Shown: positions 8,468 to 16,779 of the stretch, piece after piece
How the letters are laid out: the number at the start of each line of letters is the position of its first letter
How positions within the stretch are numbered: the stretch's first letter is position 1
Assembly: GCF_029952525.1 (NCBI RefSeq)
Contig: NZ_JASAOF010000019.1
Location: 1 to 64,000 of the forward strand
Length of the DNA stretch: 64,000 bases
Source of the DNA: Saccharopolyspora ipomoeae
GTDB taxonomy: Bacteria > Actinomycetota > Actinomycetes > Mycobacteriales > Pseudonocardiaceae
Reading direction: 5' to 3'
Made by a program: the position numbers and the translations under genes
The notes under the pieces: model-generated
The model's input: only the letters and a program-made list of their open reading frames with translations
The model's database searches: none
What the model was told of the DNA's origin: nothing

Positions 8468-8725
8468 TCAGTGGCGGTGGTGGTTGGCGCGGTGGATGCG
8501 GCGAGCGGCGTTGATGACCCGGCGGCCGGGGCGGAGGCGGAGGCCGGTGCCGTTGCAGGGCGGGCAGAGGCGGATGGCGCGCAGGAACGGGGAGCGCAAT
8601 TTGCCGGTGCCGTGGCAGGTGCGGCAGGCCTTGAAGGGCCAGAACCAGCACGTCACGCCGTAACCGGACGTGACCAACAGGAGTGCGAGGAACAGGACGG
8701 TGCTAGCGGAGTCGGCGGGGGTCAC
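8468..8725 (-). CDS. Small membrane protein with DnaJ-like Cys motifs
   Basis: An 85-residue protein from a GTG with AGGAGG 6 bases upstream. One hydrophobic segment (VLFLALLLVTSGYGVTCWFW) is followed by two CxxCxGxG-type motifs, CRTCHGTG and CPPCNGTG, as in the zinc domain of DnaJ, and a basic tail. It lies between traB and prim-pol and may serve in transfer; its role is unknown. An ATG further upstream would give 98 residues but lacks a good ribosome site. Confidence 0.75.
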   Translation of the reverse strand: MTPADSASTVLFLALLLVTSGYGVTCWFWPFKACRTCHGTGKLRSPFLRAIRLCPPCNGTGLRLRPGRRVINAARRIHRANHHRH

Positions 8726-8814
8726 AGGTGGCCTCCTGGGCGGTTTTTGGGCGCACTGGCCCACGCGCCTCTAGGGACTAGGGCGCTGGTGAGATAAGGG
8801 ATGGGGGTCTAGCG

Positions 8815-8858
8815 GGGTCTCTAGACCTAGAGGCGCGGTCGTCTAGGTCTAGAGACCC
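8815..8858. repeat. 16-bp perfect inverted repeat after traB
   Basis: GGGTCTCTAGACCTAG (8815-8830) is exactly inverted at 8843-8858 with a 12-base loop. It starts 8 bases past the traB stop. It can act as a traB terminator. The right arm runs into GAGACCCGG, resembling the 8-bp TraB recognition repeats (GACCCGGA) described for Streptomyces pSVH1, so a cis-acting transfer locus is an alternative. Confidence 0.75.
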
Positions 8859-8866
8859 GGCGAGGG

Positions 8867-11074
8867 CTAGCCGGACCCCTCGCGGCGGTTACGTTCCGCG
8901 ACTTCGTGGGCGATGTCGGCGCGGGTGATGCCGATGCGGCTGGCGCCCTTGTTGTCGTCGGTGGTTCCCCACACCTGGGCGGTGCGGATGCCGTGGCGCT
9001 TCAAAGCCGCGGTGAGGTCGGCCGACTCGGTGTAGGTGCCGTAGACCTCGGGCTTGAGCTCGTAGAGGCGTGCGATGACGCGCTCGTTCCAGACCTTCTT
9101 CTCGGTCTCGCCGACCACGGCCAGGATGTCTTCGAGCAACGTGTCCTTCTTGGACACCGACTCGTCCACCTCCGGGGCCTCGCCGATGGCGTGGCCGGTC
9201 AGAGTGCCTGCCTGCTCGCGCAAGGTGCGGGCGTAGGCAGCGACCTTCTCCGAGGCCGGACCGTCCAAACCTGCCACCGTGCGCACGATCTGGGCGTCCG
9301 AGCCTTCACCGACCAGGTAGCCAATGCCCTTGTCCGCCCACGCGAACGTCGTCGCTCGGACGCCCTGCTTGTACTTCGAGGTGCCCAGGACCATGTCGTT
9401 TTCGGTCTGCCCCTGCACCTTCAGACAGAACCGCGTCGACACGTTCGCCGAGATCCCCGTGGGCAAGCTCTTCGCGTCCGGGCGCTGGGTCGCGAGCATG
9501 ATGATGATCCCGAGGGCGGGCCCTCGTTTGACCAGGTCGGTGCAGATGGCTTCGAACTCCTCGCCGTAGTCGGGGTGCTCGAACCACACCTGGCACTCAT
9601 CCACCCCGATGACGATCGGGTGCAGGCCGAGCGACTTCTTGCCCGCGAGGTCCGGGGTGACCTTGTTCTCCGGCGCGAGACCCTGCTTGGCCAGGTCCCG
9701 GATCAGCTTGGCTCGGCGACGCAGCTCGTCGCGGAGTTTCCGCAGGTCACCAATAGCCTTCTCGATCTCCTCGTCGTCGTCTCCGACGCCGTGGGCGTGG
9801 GTGACCTTCTCCAGGGGGTCGAGATCACCGGTGCCCTTGAGGTCGTAGGTGTGCAACTCGGCACGCGGGTCGAGCGCCGCGATGAGCAGCAACTCGCGCA
9901 GCGCGAAGGTCTTGCCCATGCGCGGGATCGCACCGATCGCCACGCTGGTGAACATCAGCCGCAGGTCGACCCACCGTCCACGCTGGTCGGTGCCGAACGG
10001 CTGGGGCTGGAACAGGTCGACCCGCACGCCCTTGCGCAGTGCCCAAGCGGGCTGCTTGGCCTTGCGCATGTCCTGATCCCCCACCCAGAGGATCAACCGG
10101 CCCGCGTGCTCGCCGTTGTCGGCCTCGGGCCACACGCACCCGAGCGGTCGACGCAGGCCGGAAGCGAGCTTTTCGCGGCGGTCCATGATGTCCCCAGGGG
10201 TCACACCGTGGGGCAGGTCCACATCCGCACGCCACCCCTTGCCGTCGCGCGAAATCGGCTTCGGGAACCCGATCCCCTCGCCGCCCTTGCCCATCGCCTG
10301 GTTGATCCCCGAGATCCCCAGGGCTCCGAGGGCGATTTCGACGGCGTTGCTGGTCAGCTTCGGCACCTTCGTCGCCTCCACCGCACGGGAAGCGATCGGC
10401 TGATCCGCCGGAGCTCCCAACCAACCCACGGCGCCGAGGGCGCCTGCCACGATGGCGTACTGAACGATCTCGGGCAGTAGCTCACGGCCGAGGAAGAACG
10501 CCGCCAGAGCAGCCGCACTCAAGCCCACCGTGGCGTAGACCCGGCCCCGGACTCGGCTATCACGTTGTCCGGACAGGCGGAGGTATTCGGCGGCGTCGGC
10601 GCGGTCAGCGGCAGCGTGCCGAACCGGGCGGCCTTCGGCATCGGTCACCCACCGCAGGAAACCGCGCAGCAGGCGCAGGGTCCCTTGCGGGACGCGGATG
10701 AGGATGCGGGCGAGGTAGACCGGGCACCGCACCGCGTGGAACGCCAGGGTGTGTCCCGCGTAGCTGACCGCCCACTTCGCGGTCTCCCGGAACTCCTCGA
10801 CACTGCTCGCCCACGCGGGCAGGACCGGTTCGCGCTTCTCACCACGGACCAGACTCGAACCCGCCTCGGCCTGCAGCTGGTCGACCTGAGGAGCCTGGTC
10901 CTGGTCGTCGACCAGCTCGCCGTCGATCACCTGCGACTCAGCACCGGCCTCGGCCTCGGCCTGGGCTTGGTCGTGGTTGAGGCGTTCGGACGGGAAGCGC
11001 AGCACCTGCGCCTGTTCCTCGGCCTCCTGGTGCTCGTCGCCCTGGGGCTTGGGCGTCTGGGGCTGTTCGGTCAT
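8867..11074 (-). CDS. traB: FtsK/SpoIIIE-family conjugal DNA translocase (TraB-type)
   Basis: A 735-residue hexameric DNA pump of the kind that moves double-stranded AICE DNA between mycelia. An acidic, Gln-rich N-terminus (1-90) is followed by membrane segments near 170-220 (LSAAALAAFFLG, AIVAGALGAVGWL). The motor domain has Walker A GAIPRMGKTFALR (about 378) and Walker B IVIGVDEC (about 490), then ATQRPDAKSLPTGISANVSTRF typical of FtsK. The C-terminus looks like a winged helix for DNA binding. Its ATG overlaps the spdB-like stop (ATGA) with GGAGG upstream, so translation is coupled. Confidence 0.95.
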   Translation of the reverse strand: MTEQPQTPKPQGDEHQEAEEQAQVLRFPSERLNHDQAQAEAEAGAESQVIDGELVDDQDQAPQVDQLQAEAGSSLVRGEKREPVLPAWASSVEEFRETAKWAVSYAGHTLAFHAVRCPVYLARILIRVPQGTLRLLRGFLRWVTDAEGRPVRHAAADRADAAEYLRLSGQRDSRVRGRVYATVGLSAAALAAFFLGRELLPEIVQYAIVAGALGAVGWLGAPADQPIASRAVEATKVPKLTSNAVEIALGALGISGINQAMGKGGEGIGFPKPISRDGKGWRADVDLPHGVTPGDIMDRREKLASGLRRPLGCVWPEADNGEHAGRLILWVGDQDMRKAKQPAWALRKGVRVDLFQPQPFGTDQRGRWVDLRLMFTSVAIGAIPRMGKTFALRELLLIAALDPRAELHTYDLKGTGDLDPLEKVTHAHGVGDDDEEIEKAIGDLRKLRDELRRRAKLIRDLAKQGLAPENKVTPDLAGKKSLGLHPIVIGVDECQVWFEHPDYGEEFEAICTDLVKRGPALGIIIMLATQRPDAKSLPTGISANVSTRFCLKVQGQTENDMVLGTSKYKQGVRATTFAWADKGIGYLVGEGSDAQIVRTVAGLDGPASEKVAAYARTLREQAGTLTGHAIGEAPEVDESVSKKDTLLEDILAVVGETEKKVWNERVIARLYELKPEVYGTYTESADLTAALKRHGIRTAQVWGTTDDNKGASRIGITRADIAHEVAERNRREGSG

Positions 11075-11952
11075 TGCTGCACCTCCCGGTGGGTGTCTTT
11101 GATCAGGTGGGCCAGGCCCGCGCCCATGCCGAGCACGGCGACAGGCAGGCAGGCCACGGCGGCGGTGATGAGCCAGGGCGCCGAGGTCATCCCGGCGGCC
11201 TTCATCAGGTGGAACGCGATCTGCCCCAACGCCCCGAGGGCGAGCGAGCCGAGCGCGGAGTACTTCGCGAACCGCCGGGCTCGGGCCGGGACCTGGCCGG
11301 AGAGCCAGACGCGCAGGGCATAGGCGGCGTAGGTCTCGACCCCGATCGGCAGCGTGATCGCGGTGTTGATCGCGAAGGAGTCCGCGATCCCCGGAAGCGG
11401 GTGCACGATCCCGAACCCGGTCAGCTGACCGAGTCCGACCCACCCCGACCAGATCGCCACGAACGCCGGTAGAGCCAGCAGCATCACCGGCCACACGGCG
11501 ACAGGCTTCGAGGCGGTCGTCTCGGTCGGCTGGGTGGGCGTGGCCGGGTCTGCGTCGACCGTGATCGGCTCCGACACCGCCTCCCGCACCGGCGCCGACT
11601 CCTCGGCCGAAACCGGGGCAGACTCGGTCGCCTGCTCCGACTCCGGGGACACGTGCTCGGAATCCGTGGGCTCGGAATCAGGTTCGGTGGGTTCGTCGTC
11701 GTCGGTCTCGGTGGGTTCGGTCTCGTCCGGAGTGGGTTCGGCGACGACGTGCAGACCCCCCGGGTTGGGAGCCTTCACCGGCTGCTCGTCGGCGAGGCGG
11801 TCCAGGATCTCGCGGGCCTTCGGTGCCCCGATCCGCAGCTCAGCCATCAACTGGTTGCGGCTCGGAACCCGTCCCGACTGCTTCGCCAGCTGGCGGGCCT
11901 GCGGCAGCAGCTCGGCAACCGGCACGGGGTAAGCGCTCTTCGCGGTGGTCAT
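11071..11952 (-). CDS. SpdB-like spread protein (DUF2637 family)
   Basis: A 293-residue protein. Residues 1-65 form a helix-turn-helix-like domain (SGRVPSRNQLMAELRIGAPKAREIL). Residues 70-140 are an acidic Glu/Asp/Thr/Ser-rich linker. The rest has four membrane helices, including VWPVMLLALPAFVAIW and LITAAVACLPVAVLGMGAGL, with the DUF2637 signature around YAAYALRVWLSGQVP. DUF2637/SpdB proteins help spread plasmid DNA inside the recipient mycelium, with TraB. The gene is coupled to traB. Confidence 0.88.
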   Translation of the reverse strand: MTTAKSAYPVPVAELLPQARQLAKQSGRVPSRNQLMAELRIGAPKAREILDRLADEQPVKAPNPGGLHVVAEPTPDETEPTETDDDEPTEPDSEPTDSEHVSPESEQATESAPVSAEESAPVREAVSEPITVDADPATPTQPTETTASKPVAVWPVMLLALPAFVAIWSGWVGLGQLTGFGIVHPLPGIADSFAINTAITLPIGVETYAAYALRVWLSGQVPARARRFAKYSALGSLALGALGQIAFHLMKAAGMTSAPWLITAAVACLPVAVLGMGAGLAHLIKDTHREVQQ

Positions 11953-12026
11953 CGCGCACCCCCACCGGGGCTAGCGGTGATCCGTAGCATTGGGGATCTC
12001 CTAACGGTTTGGTGATCGGTGGGAGA

Positions 12027-12070
12027 CCCGGCCCAACAGGCGTTCTTGGCGGAAGGGCTGTTGGGCCGGG
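12027..12070. terminator. 13-bp perfect hairpin after the 178-aa gene
   Basis: CCCGGCCCAACAG is inverted at 12058-12070 with an 18-base loop, just past the stop of the upstream minus-strand gene. The left arm is preceded by GAGACCCGG, the same 9-mer seen after traB. No T-tract follows on the minus strand. Confidence 0.7.
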
Positions 12071-12073
12071 ACA

Positions 12074-12610
12074 TCAGAAAGGCCAGGTGGTCTCGCCGCC
12101 GTCGACGCGGTCAGCGGCCTTGAACAGGGCCTCGGCCATCAAGACGTCGTTGCGATGATCGGCCGCGTAGCCCTCATCCCGGGCCGCATACGGCCCGTAC
12201 CGCCGGACGTACTCCCGAGCCAGCCGGTCGCACCGCAACTCGCTTTGCGCCCGTTCCGAGGCGCGCTCCCCGGCCTCCTCGTCCGCCGGTTCGGCGGCTA
12301 CCGACAGCGGCTTTCCGGTGATCTGCGAACGCCACGGGCCTTTCTTGCCCTGAAGACCCCGGCGCTCCATCTCCAGGTAAGCCGTCGTCGGGATCTCGTC
12401 GACGTGCGGCGGGGGCGCGTCGATCTCGAAGCGGTACGCACCGCACTCGCAGGTCCACCGCACCGACACCTCGCTGACCTGCTCACCACGACTCGGCTTG
12501 TGCTCCGGGCAGGTCAGCTCACGCCGACGCCGAGCACCCCGGGAACCATCAGCAGTCGAGAACCGCGGAACACGCCGCCCCGACAACAGCCAACTCATCA
12601 GCCCGTTCAC
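12074..12610 (-). CDS. Hypothetical zinc-ribbon-like AICE protein
   Basis: A 178-residue protein from GTG, overlapping the previous stop (GTGA) with GGGAGG upstream. One likely zinc site joins the Cys of LTCPEHK to the CECG of VRWTCECGAYRFEID. The C-terminal half is charged helix (DEEAGERASERAQSELRCDRLAREYVRRYG). Such proteins are often found next to AICE transfer genes; function unknown. It is the second gene of a short operon controlled from the divergent promoter region before the GntR gene. Confidence 0.7.
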   Translation of the reverse strand: MNGLMSWLLSGRRVPRFSTADGSRGARRRRELTCPEHKPSRGEQVSEVSVRWTCECGAYRFEIDAPPPHVDEIPTTAYLEMERRGLQGKKGPWRSQITGKPLSVAAEPADEEAGERASERAQSELRCDRLAREYVRRYGPYAARDEGYAADHRNDVLMAEALFKAADRVDGGETTWPF

Positions 12611-12867
12611 GCCGCCTCCCCGGAGTCCGCCTCGTCCGTGATCAGCCGCAGCACCGCACCGGCCTCGCGACGCTCGTACCGCCGCAGCCGCGTCCGCTCC
12701 CCCGCGCCCAGCTCCGACCAGGCGAACGGCGTGACCGGCAGCTCGCCGAGTTCCTCGGCGATGACCTGCGACCAGTAGTCCTGCACCGCTTCCTGCTCGA
12801 ACTCGCTGAGCTCGGCCTCGCAGTCGGCCAGCTCGGCGCCGAGGGACCTGTCGCCCTGGTTGGGCAT
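12607..12867 (-). CDS. Small acidic hypothetical AICE protein
   Basis: An 86-residue acidic protein rich in helices (GAELADCEAELSEFEQEAVQDYWSQVIAEELG). The ATG at 12867 is chosen for GGGAGG 5 bases upstream rather than the longer reading frame that runs into the operator region. It is divergent from the GntR regulator and translationally coupled to the next gene. No family is recognised. Confidence 0.7.
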   Translation of the reverse strand: MPNQGDRSLGAELADCEAELSEFEQEAVQDYWSQVIAEELGELPVTPFAWSELGAGERTRLRRYERREAGAVLRLITDEADSGEAA

Positions 12868-12879
12868 TGCTACCTCCCG

Positions 12880-12954
12880 ATGTCTTAAGAGATTTTCTAT
12901 GTCGCGAGACATTAGGGCGCGCGAAGTCAGCTGTCAACCCATGTCTCAAGACAT
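12880..12954. promoter_or_regulatory. Three palindromic operators between divergent genes
   Basis: Three 14-bp sites share the form ATGTC-N4-GACAT: ATGTCTTAAGAGAT (12880-12893, one arm imperfect), ATGTCGCGAGACAT (12899-12912) and ATGTCTCAAGACAT (12941-12954). Their centres are 19 and 42 bp apart, close to two and four helical turns, so a regulator could bind one face. They fill the gap between the minus-strand operon and the GntR gene and are the likely binding sites of that GntR protein, as with KorSA in pSAM2. Confidence 0.8.
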
Positions 12955-12972
12955 GCCGAGTACGCTGATCAC

Positions 12973-13356
12973 GTGGCTACTGACGACGCGCACGAGGACA
13001 AGCGCCCAGCTAGTCGGCGTGTGGCGGACGCCCTACAGGGGCGGATCGACGCCGGCGAATTCGCCCCGGGCGCCCAGCTGCCGACATATCGCCTGCTCGC
13101 GGAGGAGTACGAGGTCGCGGTCAACACCGCGCTGGCTGCGGTTCGCCTGCTCCGGGACTCCGGCGTGGTCACGATCCGAACCAACGCCGGGGCCTACGTC
13201 CGGGAGCCGTCCGAGCAGGTCGACGTGGCTGCGGAACTCACCCGCACCCGCTCGGAGCTGACCGAGCTTCGCAGGACGGTTCAGCAGGCGGACGCCGCCA
13301 TCAACGCCCTGGAAGAGCGGCTTGACGACCTCATCAGCCGAGTCCGAGACGAGTAG
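12973..13356 (+). CDS. GntR-family transcriptional regulator of the AICE
   Basis: A 127-residue protein from GTG. Residues 12-75 form the GntR winged helix (RVADALQGRIDAGEFAPGAQ, then LLAEEYEVAVNTALAAVRLL and VRTNAGAYV-like wing). There is no effector domain; a coiled coil (ELTRTRSELTELRRTVQQAD) replaces it and would dimerise the protein. This plan matches KorSA-type repressors that hold AICEs in the integrated state. Three palindromes just upstream are the probable operators, giving autoregulation and control of the divergent operon. Confidence 0.9.
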   Translation: MATDDAHEDKRPASRRVADALQGRIDAGEFAPGAQLPTYRLLAEEYEVAVNTALAAVRLLRDSGVVTIRTNAGAYVREPSEQVDVAAELTRTRSELTELRRTVQQADAAINALEERLDDLISRVRDE

Positions 13357-13382
13357 CGCGCAGCGCTTGGTGGTCGGCGCGC

Positions 13383-13583
13383 TCATGCCATGAGTCCCTG
13401 GAAGAACTGAGCCATGCCGTTGACGAGGGCGATGAAGAGCTCGAACGCGCCCTTGACCCAGACGGCCGACTCGGCGGGGTGCTTGACGATGAGGACCAAG
13501 ACCGCGAACGTGACGGCCGCGCCGATGAGCTTGGGCATGATGCCGCCGCCGGTCTGGACTCCGGGGAACGCCTGCTTCGCCAT
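13383..13583 (-). CDS. Small single-span membrane protein
   Basis: A 66-residue protein from an ATG with AAGGAGA upstream. A hydrophobic helix (LIGAAVTFAVLVLIV) is followed by an amphipathic C-terminal segment (AFELFIALVNGMAQFFQGLM). It resembles the tiny Spd-type membrane proteins in AICEs, but no family is certain. It is transcribed toward the GntR gene. The 200 bases upstream contain several TGCTGAAC-like repeats and no other gene. Confidence 0.7.
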   Translation of the reverse strand: MAKQAFPGVQTGGGIMPKLIGAAVTFAVLVLIVKHPAESAVWVKGAFELFIALVNGMAQFFQGLMA

Positions 13584-13780
13584 GACTTTCTCCTTCTCGC
13601 TGAGGGCTTTTCGCTTGCCCGATCCGCTGACATATCCAGATTGCGGTCTCAGCGAGCTACAAAGAACTGCCCTTGAACGCCCCTTGCTGAACCCGTGCTG
13701 AACCGGCACCCCTGAACTCGTGCTGCACTCCGGTTCCGCTGAAGTTCAGAAACGGCCGGTCAGATGCGAAGCTGGGTGCC

Positions 13781-14560
13781 ATGCAGCTCAACGGCACCCC
13801 GCCCGAGATGGAGCAGGTCAAGACCCTGGCTCTGACGAACTACGGCCACTTCACCTCGATGCGGGTCGAAGACGGGCACGTCCGCGGCCTGTCCCACCAC
13901 ATGCAGCGGCTGCTTCGCGACTCCCGCCAGCTCTTCGACGTCGACCTGGACGTCGACCGCGTCCGGCACTTCGTCCGCCTGGCGCTCGAAGACGCACCGG
14001 CGCTGACCACGGCGCGCGTGACGATCTATGACCCGGCGCTCGACCTCGGCTCGATCGGCCAGGACGCCGAACCGCACGTGCTCGTGACCACGCGCGCGGC
14101 ATCGCCGGGCATCGCCTCACCGCTGCGGCTGCGAGCGATCTCGTACGTCCGCGACGATCCGCCGGTCAAGCACATCGGCCTGTACGCCGCGCTGCGACGG
14201 CGCCGCATCGCCCAGCGGGACGGCTTCGATGACGTGCTGTTTCTCAACCCCAACGGCACCATCAGCGAGATCGCGACCTCGAACATCGGATTCGTCCGAG
14301 ATGGACAGATCATCTGGCCCAAGGCCGAGTACCTGTCCGGCGTCACGATGACCCTGCTTCAGCAGGAGCTCGACGAGTCGGTCATGGTCGAGCCGGTGAC
14401 ACTCTCCGACCTGGACGAGATGGACGCCGTGTTCGCGACGAACGCCGCCACCGGACTCCGGGCGGTGGCGGCCGTGGAGAGCAACGAATGGCCCAAGGAG
14501 CACCCGGTTCTCGACGAGCTGCGCGGGCTCTACGCAGACATCCCAGGCGAAAGGGTGTAG
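13781..14560 (+). CDS. Class IV PLP aminotransferase-like protein
   Basis: A 259-residue member of the branched-chain aminotransferase/aminodeoxychorismate lyase fold. The PLP lysine is likely in PPVKHIGLYAALRRRR (about 130), followed by DDVLFLNPNGTISEIATSNIGFVRDG, where Glu and the Asn-Ile-Gly-Phe turn are family hallmarks, and LSGVTMTLL. The substrate cannot be read. It is AICE cargo, followed 57 bp later by the HTH-SUMF1 gene in the same direction; the two probably act together. Confidence 0.88.
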   Translation: MQLNGTPPEMEQVKTLALTNYGHFTSMRVEDGHVRGLSHHMQRLLRDSRQLFDVDLDVDRVRHFVRLALEDAPALTTARVTIYDPALDLGSIGQDAEPHVLVTTRAASPGIASPLRLRAISYVRDDPPVKHIGLYAALRRRRIAQRDGFDDVLFLNPNGTISEIATSNIGFVRDGQIIWPKAEYLSGVTMTLLQQELDESVMVEPVTLSDLDEMDAVFATNAATGLRAVAAVESNEWPKEHPVLDELRGLYADIPGERV

Positions 14561-14617
14561 CCACGCGGGCATGACCTTTAGGCTTCCCTGCGGAAGTCGT
14601 GACAGGGGAGCTAGCAA

Positions 14618-15550
14618 GTGGCGAATGTGCAGGTTTGGACCGGGGCCGAGATCAAGGCTCTTCGCACCGCGATGCGACTGAGCATCCGCGAGTTCGCGGC
14701 CCACCTGGGCGTGAGTGAGCGCATGATCTCCAAGTGGGAGGCCAAGGGCTCAGATATCACCCCGCTCCCGGTCAACCAGGCCATCCTGGACACGGCCCTG
14801 CGGATGTCCGACCCCGACACGAAGGCCCGGTTCAAGGGGCTGACCGGCGGCGCGGAGATCTCCGGCGCCGAGACCATCGAGCCGATTGGGAGCAGCCAGG
14901 TTCGCCACCCGATGACCGGCAGCCCGATGGTCAAGGTGGACGGCAGCATCTACCAGGCCGGACCGAGCAACACGCCGCTGTGGGTGCCGTCGTACTACAT
15001 CGACATCTACCTGGTCAGCAACGCCGACTACGCCCAGTTCGTCGCCGCGACCGGTCACGAGCCGCCGCAGCACTGGGAGAACGGCACCTTCCCGAAGGAG
15101 CTGGCCAACCACCCCGTGGTGTGGGTGACCTGGAAGGACGCCGCCGCCTACGCGAAGTGGGCGGGCAAGACGCTCCCAACCGCGCAGCAGTGGGAGAAGG
15201 CCGCCAGGGGAACCCGCGGTGCCACCTACCCGTGGGGCGACCAGCCGACACCGGCCAAGTGCAACGTTCGGGAGAACGGCGTCGGCGCGACGACGGTCGT
15301 CGACTGCTACCAGTCCGGCACCAGCCCCTACGGCGTCTACGACATGTGCGGCAACGTCTGGGAATGGCTCGACACCCAGTCCACGCCCGGTCGCCGAGAG
15401 CTCAAGGGCGGAGCCTGGACGAGTCAGTTCGACCGCGCGGTCCCGTCGCAGTTCAACGACGCCAACGAGACCATGTGCGACGACGACACCGGCTTCCGCT
15501 GCGCAGCACCGGCCGAAGACCTCGAACGCCTCCTTCACGGCACCGAATAA
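14618..15550 (+). CDS. XRE HTH fused to SUMF1/EgtB/PvdO-type domain
   Basis: A 310-residue fusion. Residues 8-60 form an XRE helix-turn-helix (LRTAMRLSIREFAAHLGVSE, RMISKWEAKG). Residues 95-305 are a formylglycine-generating-enzyme-like (SUMF1) C-lectin fold: YIDIYLVSNADYAQFV, HPVVWVTWKDAAAYAKWAGK, LPTAQQWEKAARG, YPWGD, MCGNVWEWLD and TGFRCA. The two copper-binding Cys of true FGE, normally after the GGS motif near the C-terminus, are absent (GGAWTSQFDRAVPSQ), so formylglycine formation is unlikely. The domain may sense a ligand or do other oxidative chemistry. Confidence 0.88.
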   Translation: MANVQVWTGAEIKALRTAMRLSIREFAAHLGVSERMISKWEAKGSDITPLPVNQAILDTALRMSDPDTKARFKGLTGGAEISGAETIEPIGSSQVRHPMTGSPMVKVDGSIYQAGPSNTPLWVPSYYIDIYLVSNADYAQFVAATGHEPPQHWENGTFPKELANHPVVWVTWKDAAAYAKWAGKTLPTAQQWEKAARGTRGATYPWGDQPTPAKCNVRENGVGATTVVDCYQSGTSPYGVYDMCGNVWEWLDTQSTPGRRELKGGAWTSQFDRAVPSQFNDANETMCDDDTGFRCAAPAEDLERLLHGTE

Positions 15551-15555
15551 CCAGC

Positions 15556-15886
15556 TCACGCCACACCTCCGGCCCTGCCTGGACACCAGGCGAGGTGTTT
15601 CGTCGCCGCTGTGGCGATCTCAGCGCGCCATGAGATCGCCTCTCCCAACGTCATCGCACGTCGGAGGGCATCTGTCAGCTGCTCGGAGGTTCGGCGGTCA
15701 TCGGCCACAGCTAGGGCAGCACCTTCCCAAGTAGTGGTTCTCCGCGTGGAACTCCACCGCGTCCACGGCGATCTGCCCGAGGTCGGCGACAACGCGGAAG
15801 CAACGAGGACCATCAACCGGGCACACGAGCCAGCGCCGACCGTCCACGAAGACCGACTGCAACTCCTCACGCTGAGGCACTTCCAT
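15556..15886 (-). pseudogene. Small gene broken by one-base frameshift
   Basis: Two protein-like stretches lie in different frames. The first (15886-15698) reads EELQSVFVDGRRWLVCPVDG...AVEFHAENHYLG and then stops. The second continues as GAALAVADDRRTSEQLTDALRRAMTLGEAI to 15556. They join smoothly as NHYLEGAALAVADDRRTSEQ if one base is removed near 15725, in GGGAAGG. The product would be about 110 residues, of unknown family. It lies between the HTH-SUMF1 and the second GntR gene. A sequencing error is as likely as a true mutation. Confidence 0.5.
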
Positions 15887-15967
15887 AGGCAGCAGTGTAG
15901 CTACCTACACCTACCTATGGGTTCATCTCATCAGGCGTAGCTTCCTCCCCCTGCATAGCGTCAGGTC

Positions 15968-16222
15968 ATGAGCTGGGAGAGCCGCGCAGACAGGATCAAC
16001 CGAGACCTGCCGGTCTACGTCTGGTCCCAGATCGCCGACGACCTCCGAGCCGACATCGAATCCGGCGAACTCACCCCAGGCCAACGCCTCCCCTCCGGTC
16101 CCGAACTAGCCGAGATCTACGGCGTCACCAAGGTCACCGCCACCAAGGCCATTCGGCATCTACAGGAAGCCGGCCTTCTTACCGTCGTCAACGGCATGGG
16201 TACCTACGTCACGGTCAGCTGA
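15968..16222 (+). CDS. Small GntR-family winged-helix regulator
   Basis: An 84-residue protein made only of the GntR DNA-binding domain: PVYVWSQIADDLRADIESGE, LTPGQRLPSGPELAEIYGVT, KVTATKAIRHLQEAGLLTVV and GMGTYV. With no effector or dimerisation domain it resembles small AICE and plasmid regulators. It differs clearly from the KorSA-like protein at 12973. It may control the adjacent cargo. Confidence 0.85.
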   Translation: MSWESRADRINRDLPVYVWSQIADDLRADIESGELTPGQRLPSGPELAEIYGVTKVTATKAIRHLQEAGLLTVVNGMGTYVTVS

Positions 16223-16251
16223 CTCTCGGGTAACCCTCGCCCGCCGCGCCG

Positions 16252-16515
16252 TCACGCACCCATCCGGCCCCGCCCGATGCCTGCGCGGCGACCGCCGCTA
16301 GCCAACGCGAGTGCCCCACGCGGAGCGACTAGCAGCGAGCGATGACGTGTATCGGAACCCACCAGATGTGTCGCTCTCCCTCCTGTTCCTGGGTTCACTT
16401 CGCGACAGAGGCGGATGCGAACCTCGCCCCACCACCGCGACCGGATGTCACGGCGCCAGGACAGCAATTCACCATCGACAACGCCAACGAGCACCCACCC
16501 ATCCGGCAACGACAC
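16252..16515 (-). CDS. Doubtful small ORF
   Basis: An 87-codon frame from GTG with GAGGGCGGG upstream. The first 60 residues look protein-like (GWVLVGVVDGELLSWRRDIRSRWWGEVRIR) and resemble small hypothetical proteins of actinobacterial elements; the tail is Arg/Gly-rich and not convincing. The rest of the stretch from 16223 to 16779 shows no other gene candidate. Confidence 0.3.
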   Translation of the reverse strand: MSLPDGWVLVGVVDGELLSWRRDIRSRWWGEVRIRLCREVNPGTGGRATHLVGSDTRHRSLLVAPRGALALASGGRRAGIGRGRMGA

Positions 16516-16779
16516 CCCGCCCTCAGGTTGTTGAACACGCGACCGAGGTCGACCTGGACCGGCACCGGCGACTTGCGACGGCGGTCGCCCCCGGCTCCGA
16601 CGGCGGATGAGCTTGAACGCGGCCGACCCGCGAGTTTGTTACGGAGGTTCGTTGCCTCCTCGCAGCGCAACCCAGTACATCAGACCAAAGAACGCGGTTA
16701 GTTTCGGAGAGATCTACTCCACAGCTTGGAGCAAGCAGCGATCTTGAATCGGGACGGTAGTTTTATTCCTGCCGTAAGG

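Noticed and set aside
13781..15550. Diversity-generating retroelement target
   Set aside because: SUMF1/C-lectin folds are common targets, but no reverse transcriptase or template repeat is seen.
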